NCBI GenBank assembly: GCA_022702195.1
Contig: JAKONB010000143.1
Coordinates: forward strand, 1-17,401
DNA from: Beijerinckiaceae bacterium
GTDB lineage: Bacteria > Pseudomonadota > Alphaproteobacteria > Rhizobiales > Beijerinckiaceae
DNA length: 17,401 bases
Reading direction: 5' to 3'
Numbering within the stretch: the first letter of the stretch is position 1; each line of letters begins with the position of its first letter. A model generated the notes under the pieces. It was not told where the DNA came from and did not search any database. It saw only the letters and a program-made list of their open reading frames with translations. A program made the position numbers and the translations under genes. Shown here in pieces: positions 1 through 7,527 of this stretch.

Positions 1-200
1 CCCGACCAGTCGACGAAGGCCGGCGCCGCCCCGGGGCGCGGGGCCGCGAGGTCGGCGGCGCGGGCCGCGCTCAGGCCGGATGCGCCCAAGAGGCCGAATG
101 CGCCCAAGAGGCCGGATGTGCTCAAGAGGGCGAGGAGAAGCGGTCCGGCGGAACGGCGCGGCCCGTGATGCGGATCACCCAAACGGTCGTGTCGCGTCAT
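1..200 (-). CDS. Partial secreted outer-membrane (porin-like) protein, N-terminus only
   Basis: An open frame on the minus strand starts at an ATG (198-200) and runs off the left edge after 66 codons. It begins MTRHDRLGDPHHGPRRSAG, a basic n-region, followed by a long hydrophobic core (PLLLALL..., then repeated LLGAFG/LLGASG units). A likely cleavage site at SAARA-A precedes ADLAAPRPGAAPAFVDWSG. The pattern A-A-D-L, a Pro/Ala-rich stretch, then F-x-W-[ST]-G is typical of the mature N-terminus of Omp25/Omp31-type eight-stranded outer-membrane proteins of Rhizobiales, which usually continue FYxG. A G-rich Shine-Dalgarno-like stretch lies just upstream of the ATG. The barrel itself is outside the window, so the family call rests on about 20 residues. 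A different secreted protein is possible. Confidence 0.55.
   Translation of the reverse strand, partial: MTRHDRLGDPHHGPRRSAGPLLLALLSTSGLLGAFGLLGASGLSAARAADLAAPRPGAAPAFVDWS
73..126 (-). repeat. Three tandem 18-bp repeats inside the porin-like signal peptide
   Basis: Three contiguous 18-bp units lie at 73-90, 91-108 and 109-126, with plus-strand consensus AGGCCGGATGCGCCCAAG. The middle copy differs by one base and the third by two. Read on the minus strand in the frame of the neighbouring gene they encode LLSTSG, LLGAFG and LLGASG, so the repeat lengthens the hydrophobic core of the signal peptide in six-residue steps without breaking the frame. Confidence 0.9.
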
Positions 201-227
201 GCCCGCCCCCAAACATCGCGGATTCAC

Positions 228-255
228 GATATAGCCAGTGCTATATCATTGTTAG
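228..255 (-). promoter_or_regulatory. Perfect palindrome overlapping a candidate promoter of the porin-like gene
   Basis: GATATAGC (228-235), CAGT (236-239), GCTATATC (240-247) form a perfect inverted repeat with 8-bp arms and a 4-bp spacer in an otherwise GC-rich region, 27-47 bp upstream of the ATG at 200. On the minus strand one arm contains a -10-like TATATC (233-228). A weak -35-like CTAACA lies at 255-250, 16 bp away. A repressor bound here would cover the -10 and spacer. The palindrome is directly visible; the promoter and its regulator are inferred, and no regulator gene is present in the window. Confidence 0.55.
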
Positions 256-491
256 TCTGCTTCATCCGTGTCCCCGTGAAAGGCGGCCGCCTGTTGCCGA
301 AAAACATCACTCTGCGCGGCAGGCGAGCGACGGCCGTATCAGCAGGCCCGCGCGGCGCCTGAGCGCGGCCGAACCCCGCCATCCCGAAGGGATCGCGCGG
401 GTTTCGCCTGTCCCCTCCGCCGGGGGATCGGGTTCGCCTCCGCGCGCGACGCGCGGCCTCGTCGAACCGCTACCGGCCGAACATCACGCCC

Positions 492-525
492 CGATGACCG
501 CCCCTCCGCGATGACCGCCCCTCCC
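492..525. repeat. Two tandem 17-bp repeats
   Basis: CGATGACCGCCCCTCCG at 492-508 is repeated at 509-525 with a change only in the last base. It lies in the noncoding stretch downstream of the pump operon. No function can be assigned; it looks like a recent slippage duplication. Confidence 0.8.
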
Positions 526-561
526 CGACGCCCCCACCGGGCGCGGGGATCGGAGGAAGTC

Positions 562-606
562 GGACCAGAAGAGCTCGGACCAGAGGAACCTGGATCAGAG
601 GAACTT
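562..606. repeat. Three 15-bp repeats spanning the stop codon of the outer membrane factor gene
   Basis: Units at 562-576 (GGACCAGAAGAGCTC), 577-591 (GGACCAGAGGAACCT) and 592-606 (GGATCAGAGGAACTT) are tandem and about 70-85 percent identical. The third contains the TGA stop (complement of 595-597) and the last codons (KFL) of the efflux lipoprotein. Only this copy has T where the others have C (GGATCA against GGACCA), which creates the stop. The first two copies would read on in frame as SRFLW and SELFW. Confidence 0.75.
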
Positions 607-2145
607 CAGCGGATCGGTCTCGGGCGGGGGCTGGCGCACGTCGCTCCGGTTCCACCAGCCGCCCCCCAGCGCCTGGAACAGGGCCGCCGTGTCGGCATAT
701 TGGTTGGCGCGCGCCCCCGCCGAGGTGACGAGCGCCGAGAGGTAGGATTGCTGGGCGATCAGCACCTGGGTGCTGTTGAGGGCGCCGGCCGAATATTGCT
801 TGCGGATGAGATCCAGGCTCTGGCCGGTCGCCTTCTCGGCCGCCGAGGCCGCGGCCACCGCCTGGGCGTCGGATTGCAGGGCCCGCAGGGTGTCGGCGAC
901 GTTCTGGAACGCGGCGATCACCACCGCCTTGTACTGGGCCTGCGCCTGGTTCAGCGTCTCCTCGGAGGCGCGCTGGCGCCGGAACAGGGTGCCGGCATCG
1001 AAGAGGGGCTGGGCCACGGTGCCGACGATCCCGTAGAAGGTCGCCGCCGAGGTCGCGAGCTGCGCGATCTTCACCGCGCTGGTTCCGCCATTGGCGGTGA
1101 TGTTGAATTGCGGCAGGCGATTGGCCACCGCCACGCCGACATCGGCGCTGGCCTGCTGCACCGCGGCCTCCGCCGCCTTCACGTCGGGGCGCTGCTGCAC
1201 CAGGCGCGAGGGCAGGCTCACCGGCAGCCGGGTGGGCAGCCGCAGGGTGTTCAGGGTGAAGGTCTGGGCGACCTCCTCGCTCGGGAGCCGGCCCACCAGG
1301 GCGGTGAGCAGGTTGCGCTGGATGGCGAGCTGCTTCTCCAGGGGCGGCAGCAGCTGCATCGAGACCGAGAGCGCGGCCTGCTGCTGCACCACGTCGGCCC
1401 CGGCGATCTGCCCGAGGGAGAGCTGCTTGTTGTAGAGATTCAGGACGTCGGTCTGCGCCTGGATCACCCGCTTGGTCGCGTCGATCTGCGCGCGCAGCGA
1501 CGCCTCCTGGATCGCCGCCAGGACCACGTTGGCGGTGAGCGAGAGATAGGCCGCCTCGAGCTGGAAGCGCTGGTTCTCGGCCTGGGCCTCCAACGATTCG
1601 ATCTGGCGCCGGTTGCCGCCGAACACGTCCGGGACGAACGAGACCGTCACCTGCGGGGTGTAGAGGCTGTAGAACAGCTGGCGCTGGTCGTTGAGCGGGC
1701 TCTGGAGGGCGCCGCCGGGCACCTTCTGGCGCGAGCCGAGGCCGTTGCCGGTCACCACCGGGAACAGGGTGCCGCGCTGGGCCTCGACGTTCTGCTGGGC
1801 GATCCGCAGGGCGGCCTGGGCGGCGTCGAGATTCGGGTTGTTGGCGAGCGCCTCCTCCACGAGGCGGTTGAGGGCCGTCGAGTGGAACAGGGTCCACCAT
1901 TGCCCCGGCACGTCGGCCCCGGCGACGAAGTTCTGGTCGGCCGAGCCGCCCTGCTTCGTCGCGATGTTGTCGGTGGCGCTCGGGTTGGCGAGCGGCTCCT
2001 TCGTGTAGCGGGTCACCGGCGGGGGGGCGGGCGGCACGAAGTCGGGGCCGGCGATGCAGCCGGACAGGACGGCCGCGAGAGCCGTCACGCCGGTCGTGCG
2101 CAGGAGGGTCGCCAAGGGCCGGCCGGGATTCGTGTCGCGTCGCAT
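595..2145 (-). CDS. RND efflux system outer membrane lipoprotein, NodT/OprM type
   Basis: This 516-residue protein is the outer-membrane exit duct of the tripartite pump encoded just upstream. From the chosen ATG (2145) it has a short lipoprotein signal, MRRDTNPGRPLATLLRTTGV then TALAAVLSGC, with lipobox LSGC and lipidated Cys30. The mature part has the two-fold repeated long-helix TolC/NodT organisation: N-terminal W-W-x-LF and NPNLDAAQAALR, then LVQQRPDVKAAEAAV, the family's conserved (R/Q)RPDV motif that opens the second repeat, and a closing ALGGGWW. The length is usual for the family. An in-frame ATG at 2259 overlaps the pump stop codon as TGATG and would suggest translational coupling, but it puts 38 extra residues before the signal peptide, so 2145 is preferred. 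It is the last gene of the operon. Which substrate it exports depends on the pump. Confidence 0.9.
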   Translation of the reverse strand: MRRDTNPGRPLATLLRTTGVTALAAVLSGCIAGPDFVPPAPPPVTRYTKEPLANPSATDNIATKQGGSADQNFVAGADVPGQWWTLFHSTALNRLVEEALANNPNLDAAQAALRIAQQNVEAQRGTLFPVVTGNGLGSRQKVPGGALQSPLNDQRQLFYSLYTPQVTVSFVPDVFGGNRRQIESLEAQAENQRFQLEAAYLSLTANVVLAAIQEASLRAQIDATKRVIQAQTDVLNLYNKQLSLGQIAGADVVQQQAALSVSMQLLPPLEKQLAIQRNLLTALVGRLPSEEVAQTFTLNTLRLPTRLPVSLPSRLVQQRPDVKAAEAAVQQASADVGVAVANRLPQFNITANGGTSAVKIAQLATSAATFYGIVGTVAQPLFDAGTLFRRQRASEETLNQAQAQYKAVVIAAFQNVADTLRALQSDAQAVAAASAAEKATGQSLDLIRKQYSAGALNSTQVLIAQQSYLSALVTSAGARANQYADTAALFQALGGGWWNRSDVRQPPPETDPLKFL

Positions 2146-2258
2146 CGTCTGGCCGATCCCGTCCGCCTTTCGTTCCGCGTAGAGGCGACGGCGCGCTCCC
2201 CGAGTCAACGCGGGCGCAGCGGCGGACACGATGCTTTTACCCGGATGTGTCGTGCGCA

Positions 2259-5200
2259 TCACGCCTGCGCCTTGTGCGCCGCCGCATGGGCGGCCGCGTG
2301 AGGGCGGCCCTCGGGCGCCGGCTGGCGGCGCGAGAACAGCGAGATCAGGATCGGCACGATCACCAGGATCAGGTTCGGGGCGAGCAGGATGCCGCCCACC
2401 ACCACCAGGGCCAGCGGCTTCTGCACCTGCGAGCCGATGCCGGTGGAGATGGCCGCCGGCAGCAGCCCCACGCAGGCGGCCACGCAGGTCATCATCACCG
2501 GGCGCATCCGCACGTTGGCGGCGTGCCAGACGGCGGCCCCCCGCTGCCAGCCCTCGTCGAGGAGCTGGTTGTAATAGGAGAGCAGGATCACCCCCTCCAT
2601 GGTCGAGATGCCGAACAGGGCGATGAAGCCGATCGCCGCCGAGATCGAGAACGGCGTCATGGTCAGGAACAGGGCGAAGATGCCGCCGATCATCGCCATC
2701 GGGATCACGCTGAGGGTCAGCAGCATGTCGGTGACGGAGGAGAAGTTGACGTAGAGCAGCAGGGCGATGAGCGCGATGGTCACCGGCACCACGATGGTGA
2801 GCCGCTGCACCGCGTCCTGCAGGTTGGTGAACTGGCCGACCCATTCGAGGTGGAAGCCCGTCGGCAGGGTCACCTCCCGGGCGATGCGGGCCTGCGCTTC
2901 CAGCACCGCGCCGCCGAGGTCGCGACCGCGCACCGAGAACTTCACCGGGATGTAGCGCTCCTGGTTCTCGCGGTAGATGAAGGCCGCGCCGGAGACGAGC
3001 TCCACGGTGGCGATCTCCGAGAGCGGCACCTGGACGATGCCGCCGGCCGGGTTGGTCGCCCCGATGGTGATGTTGCGGATGGTGGCCAGGCTGCTGCGAT
3101 AGGAGGCCGCCAGGCGCACCCGCATGGGGAAGTGCCGGTCGGAGCCGTATTCGTAGAGGTCGCCCGCGGTCTGGCCGCCGATGGCCGCCTGGACGGTGGT
3201 GTTCACGTCGCCGGGGGCGAGGCCGTAGCGGGCGGCCTTGCGCCGGTCGATGTCGATGCGCACGGTCGGCTGCCCGAGGGAGGCGAAGACCGAGAGATCG
3301 GCGATGCCGGGGATGCCGGCGAGCGACGCCTTGATCGCCTCGGCGGTGCGGGTCAGCTCGTTCAGGTCGTTGCCGTAGATCTTGACCGAGTTCTCGCCCT
3401 TCACCCCCGAGGCCGCCTCTTGGACGTTGTCCTCGATGTATTGCGAGAAGTTGAACTCGATGCCGGGGAACGCCTCGTCGAGCTTGCCCGAGAGGTCGCG
3501 CACCAGGGTCTCCTTGTCCATGCCCTTGCGCCAGGCATCGATGGGCTTCAAGGGCGCGAGGATCTCGACGTTGAAGAAGCCGGTGGCGTCGGTGCCGTCG
3601 TCGGGGCGGCCCTGGTGCGACAGCACGGTGACCACCTCCGGCACCTCGGCGATCATCTTGCGCAGGCGCTCCACGTAGGCGTTGCCGGCCTCCAGGGAGA
3701 TCGAGGCCGGCATCGTGCCGCGGATGTAGAGGTTGCCCTCCTCGAGCTTGGGCAGGAATTCGAGGCCGAGCGTCCGGGCGGCGATGGCCGAGGCGCCGAG
3801 CACCGCCGCCACCACGAGGAGCGACAGCACCTTGTTGCGCAGGCCGAAGCGCAGGATCAGCACGTGTCCGAAGCGCAGCAGGCGCACCACCAGGGTGTCG
3901 CGCTCCTCCACGTGCTTGGGCAGGATCAGCGCCGAGAGGGCGGGCGAGACCGTGAAGGTGGCCAGCAAGCCGCCGCCCAGCGCGTAGGCGTAGGTCTTGG
4001 CCATCGGCCCGAAGATGTGGCCCTCGACGCCGGTCAGGGTGAAGAGCGGCAGGAAGCCGACGATGATGATCGTCGCCGAGAAGAAGATCGCCCGGTTCAC
4101 CTCGGCGCCGGCCAGCGCGATGGTGCCGAGCCGGCCGGTGAGGCCGCCGGGCGGAATCTGCCCCTCCCCGTGCTCGGGTTCGGCCACGTGCCGGAACACA
4201 TTCTCGACCATGATCACGGTGGCGTCGACGATGAGGCCGAAATCGATGGCGCCCAGCGACAGGAGGTTGGCCGAATCCCCGCGCAGCACCAGGATCAGGA
4301 TGGCGAAGCCCAGCGCGAAGGGGATCGTCGCCGCCACGATGATCGCGCTGCGCAGGCTGCCGAGGAACAGCCACTGCACCACGAAGACCAGCACCACGCC
4401 GAAGACGAGGTTGTGCATCACCGTGTGGGTGGTGGTGTGGATGAGGCCGCTGCGGTCGTAGATGCGCTCGATCTTCACCTCGGGCGGCAGGATGCCGCTG
4501 GCGTTGATCTTCTCGATCTCCGCCTCCACCAGCCGGAGGGTCGGCAGGCTCTCGCCGCCGCGGCTCATGAGGACGATGCCCTCGACGATGTCGCTCTGGC
4601 CGTCATGGCCGACGATGCCGAGGCGGGGTGCGTTGGAGACGCGGATCTCGGCGACGTCGCGCACCAGCACCGGCACGCCGTTGACCTGGGTCAGCATCGT
4701 GTCGCGGATCGCGTCCATGTCGCGGATCAGGCCGATGCCGCGCACCACCGCCGATTGCTCGCCGACATTGAGGGTCTGGCCGCCGACATTGATGCTCGAA
4801 TTGTTGAGGGCGGTGACGAGCTGGACCAGGGTCAGGCCCTGGGCCTGGAGCCGGGGCAGGTCCACCGCGATCTCGTATTCCTTGGTCTTGCCGCCGAAGG
4901 CGGTGACGTCGACCACCCCGGGGATCGCCTTGAAGCGGCGCTGCAGCACCCAATCCTGCAGGGTCTTGAGCTCGGTGGAGGAATACCCCGCCGGCCCGGT
5001 CACCTTGTAGCGCATGATCTCGCCCACCGGGCTGGTCGGCGAGATCTGCGGCTGGGCGCCGTTGGGAAGGGGCGGCAATTGCGACAGGCGGTTGAGCACC
5101 CGCTGCAGGGCTTCCTGGTAGGTGAAGGCGTAGTTGAACTGGATCTTCACGTCGGACAGGCCGAACAGCGAGATCGTGCGCACCACGGTGGCGTTGGGGA

Positions 5201-5423
5201 TGCACGCCAGCTGCACCTCGAGGGGGATCGTGATGTAGCGCTCGATCTCGTCGGCGGACTGGCCGGGATTCTGCGTGATCACGTCGACCAGCGGCGGCAC
5301 CGGGTCGGGATAGGCCTCGATGTTCAGCTGCGTGTAGCTGGCATAGCCGAGCGCCAGCATCGCCAGGAACATCAGGAACACCAGCACGCGCTGGCGCAGG
5401 GCGAAGACGATCAGGCTGTTCAT
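2259..5423 (-). CDS. Heavy-metal-efflux (HME) RND permease, CzcA/CusA family
   Basis: This 1054-residue inner-membrane proton antiporter is the motor of the tripartite pump. TM1 is at about 10-30, a first periplasmic loop at 31-335, TM2-6 at about 336-500, a second loop at 550-870, and the last TM bundle at 871-1030, the normal twelve-helix RND plan and length. The TM4 motif DFGLIVDATVIMVEN (394-408) carries Asp394, Asp400 and Glu407, equivalent to the proton-relay DFGxxVDxxxxxxEN of CzcA, which separates HME pumps from drug-type RND pumps. The region aligned with the CusA methionine triad (FNFSQYIEDNVQEAASGVKG, 657-676) has no methionine, so Cu/Ag specificity is unlikely; Co, Zn, Cd, Ni or an unknown cation is more plausible. 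The C-terminus has histidines every four residues (1042, 1046, 1050). It starts 179 bp after the fusion-protein gene. The exact substrate is not readable from sequence. Confidence 0.93.
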   Translation of the reverse strand: MNSLIVFALRQRVLVFLMFLAMLALGYASYTQLNIEAYPDPVPPLVDVITQNPGQSADEIERYITIPLEVQLACIPNATVVRTISLFGLSDVKIQFNYAFTYQEALQRVLNRLSQLPPLPNGAQPQISPTSPVGEIMRYKVTGPAGYSSTELKTLQDWVLQRRFKAIPGVVDVTAFGGKTKEYEIAVDLPRLQAQGLTLVQLVTALNNSSINVGGQTLNVGEQSAVVRGIGLIRDMDAIRDTMLTQVNGVPVLVRDVAEIRVSNAPRLGIVGHDGQSDIVEGIVLMSRGGESLPTLRLVEAEIEKINASGILPPEVKIERIYDRSGLIHTTTHTVMHNLVFGVVLVFVVQWLFLGSLRSAIIVAATIPFALGFAILILVLRGDSANLLSLGAIDFGLIVDATVIMVENVFRHVAEPEHGEGQIPPGGLTGRLGTIALAGAEVNRAIFFSATIIIVGFLPLFTLTGVEGHIFGPMAKTYAYALGGGLLATFTVSPALSALILPKHVEERDTLVVRLLRFGHVLILRFGLRNKVLSLLVVAAVLGASAIAARTLGLEFLPKLEEGNLYIRGTMPASISLEAGNAYVERLRKMIAEVPEVVTVLSHQGRPDDGTDATGFFNVEILAPLKPIDAWRKGMDKETLVRDLSGKLDEAFPGIEFNFSQYIEDNVQEAASGVKGENSVKIYGNDLNELTRTAEAIKASLAGIPGIADLSVFASLGQPTVRIDIDRRKAARYGLAPGDVNTTVQAAIGGQTAGDLYEYGSDRHFPMRVRLAASYRSSLATIRNITIGATNPAGGIVQVPLSEIATVELVSGAAFIYRENQERYIPVKFSVRGRDLGGAVLEAQARIAREVTLPTGFHLEWVGQFTNLQDAVQRLTIVVPVTIALIALLLYVNFSSVTDMLLTLSVIPMAMIGGIFALFLTMTPFSISAAIGFIALFGISTMEGVILLSYYNQLLDEGWQRGAAVWHAANVRMRPVMMTCVAACVGLLPAAISTGIGSQVQKPLALVVVGGILLAPNLILVIVPILISLFSRRQPAPEGRPHAAAHAAAHKAQA

Positions 5424-5510
5424 CGCGCGTCGATCATGGTCGGCCGGTCAGGGATGGGACGTCTCGGACTCGGGCGGAGCGTGCGCGAGCGATGCGGTGT
5501 TTGGAGGACC

Positions 5511-5533
5511 GTCCCGGGAACCGGTTCCGGGAC
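5511..5533. repeat. Near-perfect palindrome between fusion-protein and pump genes
   Basis: GTCCCGGGAACC (5511-5522) and GGTTCCGGGAC (5523-5533) are inverted copies with a single extra G in the left arm. It lies inside the 179-bp gap of the pump operon, on the transcribed strand, where it would form a very stable hairpin in the mRNA or act as a binding site. It could adjust the ratio of fusion protein to pump by partial termination or RNA stabilisation; no U-tract follows on either strand. Confidence 0.7.
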
Positions 5534-5602
5534 AACGTTCTGGGGCGTCGATCGCGAAAGGCCCGCGTCCGGGAGCCGGGGAGCGCCGCCCGGGGCCGTG
5601 CC

Positions 5603-6946
5603 TCACGAGGCCTTGTCGCCGCTGGCCGCCCGATCCATGAGGATGGCGCCGCGGGTCACGATCTCCTCGCCGACGCGCAGCCCCTCCCGCACCTGGACCA
5701 TACCCTGGCTGACGAGGCCCGGGACGATGGTCCGGGCCTCGATGCCGCCATCGGGGCGCGCCACCCAGACCTGGGCGCGGCGCCCCTCGTACACGATGGC
5801 GGCGGGACTGACCGCCGGGGACGTCTCGCCCGGACCGGTGAAGATCGTGAAGGTGGCGAACATCTCGGGCTTGAGCACCCGGTCGGGATTCTCGATCTCG
5901 CTGCGCACCGAGAGCCGGCGGGTGGCGGCGTCGAGGCTGGCGGCCATGTAATCGACCTTGGCCTTGAAGGTGCGACTGCCCAGGCCCGCCACCCGCGCCT
6001 CGACCTCTTGGCCGATCCGCATCTGCGGGACTTCGCTCTCGCGCACATTGGCCACGAGCCAGACCGTGGAGAGGTCCCCGATCACGAAGACCGGATCGGC
6101 CGAGGTGCTCAGGTATTGGCCGATGCCGACCTTGCGCTGGACGATGGTGCCGGCGATCGGGGCGCGGATCTGCGTCTCCGGGCTCATCGTGCCGTTCTTC
6201 TCGTAGGCGGCGATCTCCGCATCGGACTTGCCGAGGATGCGCAGGCGGTTCTTCACCGCCTCCAGGGCGGCCCGGGCGGTCTTGAGGTCGCTCTGGGCGC
6301 CGATCACGTCGTTCTGGGCGGATTGATAATCCTTCAGCGCCACGGCCTTGGCCTGGAACAGCTCCTGCTGCCGGGCCGCGATGGTCTGGTCGAGGGCGAG
6401 CAGGGCGGTGGTCTTGGCGATGGTGTTGAGGGCGCCCTGATAATCGCTCTGGGCCTGGACCATGTCGGTGGCCTCCATGGTCAGGAGGACGTCGCCGGCC
6501 TTCACCTCGTCGCCCGCCCGCGCCAGGATCCGCGTCACGCGCCCGGCATAGGGGGAGGTCACCGGGACGTTGTCGTCGTCGTTGAGGGCGATGCGCCCCT
6601 CGGCGGTGCCCTCCGGCCGGAAGACCAGGGTCTTGACCGGGGCGATGTCGAGGGCGGCGCGCTGGGCCGGATTCGGGCGGAACACGCGGCTGACCGTCTC
6701 GGCGCGGCCCACGACGTTGTCCGAGGCGGCGTCGTCGGATCCCCCGCTCAGGCGCTCGCGCAGGTTGGTGGTGAGCCAGCCGGCGAGGTCCGAGGCGCGT
6801 CCGGGCCAGACGGCGACCGCCGCCACGAGGCAGATGACCGCGCCCAGGGACAGGACGATCGTCAGGCCGGACCGGTTGCGGCGATGCGGCGCGGTGGCGG
6901 GATCGACGCGACCGGCCTGCGATAGGGGTGAGCGTTCGTCTGTCAT
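5603..6946 (-). CDS. Efflux RND transporter periplasmic adaptor (membrane fusion protein), CzcB/CusB-like
   Basis: This 447-residue adaptor joins the RND permease to the outer membrane factor. The start at the ATG complementary to 6944-6946 gives a 26-residue basic cytoplasmic tail, an uncleaved membrane anchor (27-47, GLTIVLSLGAVICLVAAVAVW), then the periplasmic part. The biotinyl-lipoyl-like halves are at 128-160 (SPYAGRVTRILARAGDEVKAGD) and 255-285 (RAPIAGTIVQRKVGIGQYLS). They flank an Ala/Gln/Leu-rich helical hairpin at about 162-250. A beta-barrel and membrane-proximal domain follow (about 290-440; SPAAIVYEGRRAQVWV). No His- or Met-rich N-terminal metal site like CusB's is seen. It is first in the operon, and its promoter should lie in 6947-7527. 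A longer in-frame opening upstream lacks family features. Confidence 0.9.
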   Translation of the reverse strand: MTDERSPLSQAGRVDPATAPHRRNRSGLTIVLSLGAVICLVAAVAVWPGRASDLAGWLTTNLRERLSGGSDDAASDNVVGRAETVSRVFRPNPAQRAALDIAPVKTLVFRPEGTAEGRIALNDDDNVPVTSPYAGRVTRILARAGDEVKAGDVLLTMEATDMVQAQSDYQGALNTIAKTTALLALDQTIAARQQELFQAKAVALKDYQSAQNDVIGAQSDLKTARAALEAVKNRLRILGKSDAEIAAYEKNGTMSPETQIRAPIAGTIVQRKVGIGQYLSTSADPVFVIGDLSTVWLVANVRESEVPQMRIGQEVEARVAGLGSRTFKAKVDYMAASLDAATRRLSVRSEIENPDRVLKPEMFATFTIFTGPGETSPAVSPAAIVYEGRRAQVWVARPDGGIEARTIVPGLVSQGMVQVREGLRVGEEIVTRGAILMDRAASGDKAS

Positions 6947-7527
6947 CCGCGGGTTCTGATCATGATCTCGAGATTGTCCCGGACAGAGGCCGTCGCGCGG
7001 CGGGCCTTCCGCGGGGGGAGGTCGTTCGCACGGCGGATCTTTCGTCCGGCGGGTCTTTACGTACGGCCGGTCTTGCGATGGCCTCGAATCGTCACTTGCC
7101 CCCGGGATGTGGCGGTCTGACGACGCGGGAGGCCGAACGCCCGGGGGCGTTTCACGAGGACGGCTATCACCTTGCCGCCGAGCCGTACACCGGTTCCATG
7201 ACACATTTTGGAAGGCGCGGCCGCCGGGGAATCCGCCCCGTCCCGCGGGCTCGGGACACCGTGTTGCGTTCCTCCCCGCCGCGTGCTGTCGTCGGACCAT
7301 ACGGGGGCGCATCGTCGCAAGGCAGGTGCAGGGCACGCGACGGCATCCCGCGCGGCGCGTTTCTCGCTTCTCCGGAGTCCCGGCCGTCCCCTCGGCGGTC
7401 CGACCGGGATCCTGTCGCGAGCGCGATGTTTCTCCGGGTCTTGCGAGAGGGCCGCCCGCCTCCCCATCCATCCTGGAACGCGCATCCGTCCTGCCTCGCC
7501 CGCGATCCGCCCACGGTAACCCGAACG
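6947..7527. other. Divergent promoter region between pump operon and serine ammonia-lyase gene
   Basis: 581 bp without a convincing gene. It must hold the promoters for both divergent units, but no confident -35/-10 pair was recognised. Structures seen: three degenerate 16-17-bp repeats at 7031-7079, an inverted repeat GTCCCG (7240-7245)/CGGGAC (7252-7257) whose arms match those of the 5511-5533 palindrome, and a small TTCCA (7194-7198)/TGGAA (7209-7213) pair. Open frames crossing it are extensions of the flanking genes in Arg/Pro-rich sequence and look non-coding. No metal-responsive regulator gene is present. Confidence 0.5.
7031..7079. repeat. Three degenerate 16-17-bp tandem repeats
   Basis: CGGCGGATCTTTCGTC (7031-7046), CGGCGGGTCTTTACGTA (7047-7063) and CGGCCGGTCTTGCGAT (7064-7079) share the core CGGC(G/C)G(A/G)TCTT. 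They sit upstream of the pump operon and might be a multi-site operator or simple slippage products. Confidence 0.55.

Larger units (their letters stand above)
201..594. other. Intergenic region between the pump operon and the porin-like gene
   Basis: No convincing gene is seen. The stretch is downstream of the outer-membrane-factor stop codon and upstream of the porin-like gene. It holds the 228-247 palindrome, a hairpin around ATCCC-GAA-GGGAT at 381-393 with imperfect outer AACCC/GGGTT arms (372-403) that may end the pump transcript, and short tandem repeats near the operon end. Small open frames on the plus strand (80-514, 165-362) are Arg/Pro/Ala-rich without family features and are treated as chance. 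Confidence 0.5.

Noticed and set aside
511..2301. A 596-codon open frame on the plus strand opposite the outer membrane factor
   Set aside because: Low-complexity Arg/Gly/Leu-rich translation, antisense to a clear NodT-type gene.
2247..5951. A 1234-codon open frame on the plus strand opposite the RND pump
   Set aside because: It is antisense to a pump gene with full family motifs, is rich in His/Gln/Asp/Arg with no recognisable domain, and is the usual by-product of strong GC3 bias.
7194..7213. TTCCA-N10-TGGAA inverted repeat as an operator of the pump operon
   Set aside because: Five-base arms with a ten-base spacer are expected by chance in a region this size, and no supporting promoter was found.
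6928..7527. N-terminal extension of the serine ammonia-lyase to 6928
   Set aside because: The frame is open, but the family always starts near MISAFDLFKIGIGPSSSHT, and the extension is Arg/Pro-rich and overlaps the fusion-protein start.
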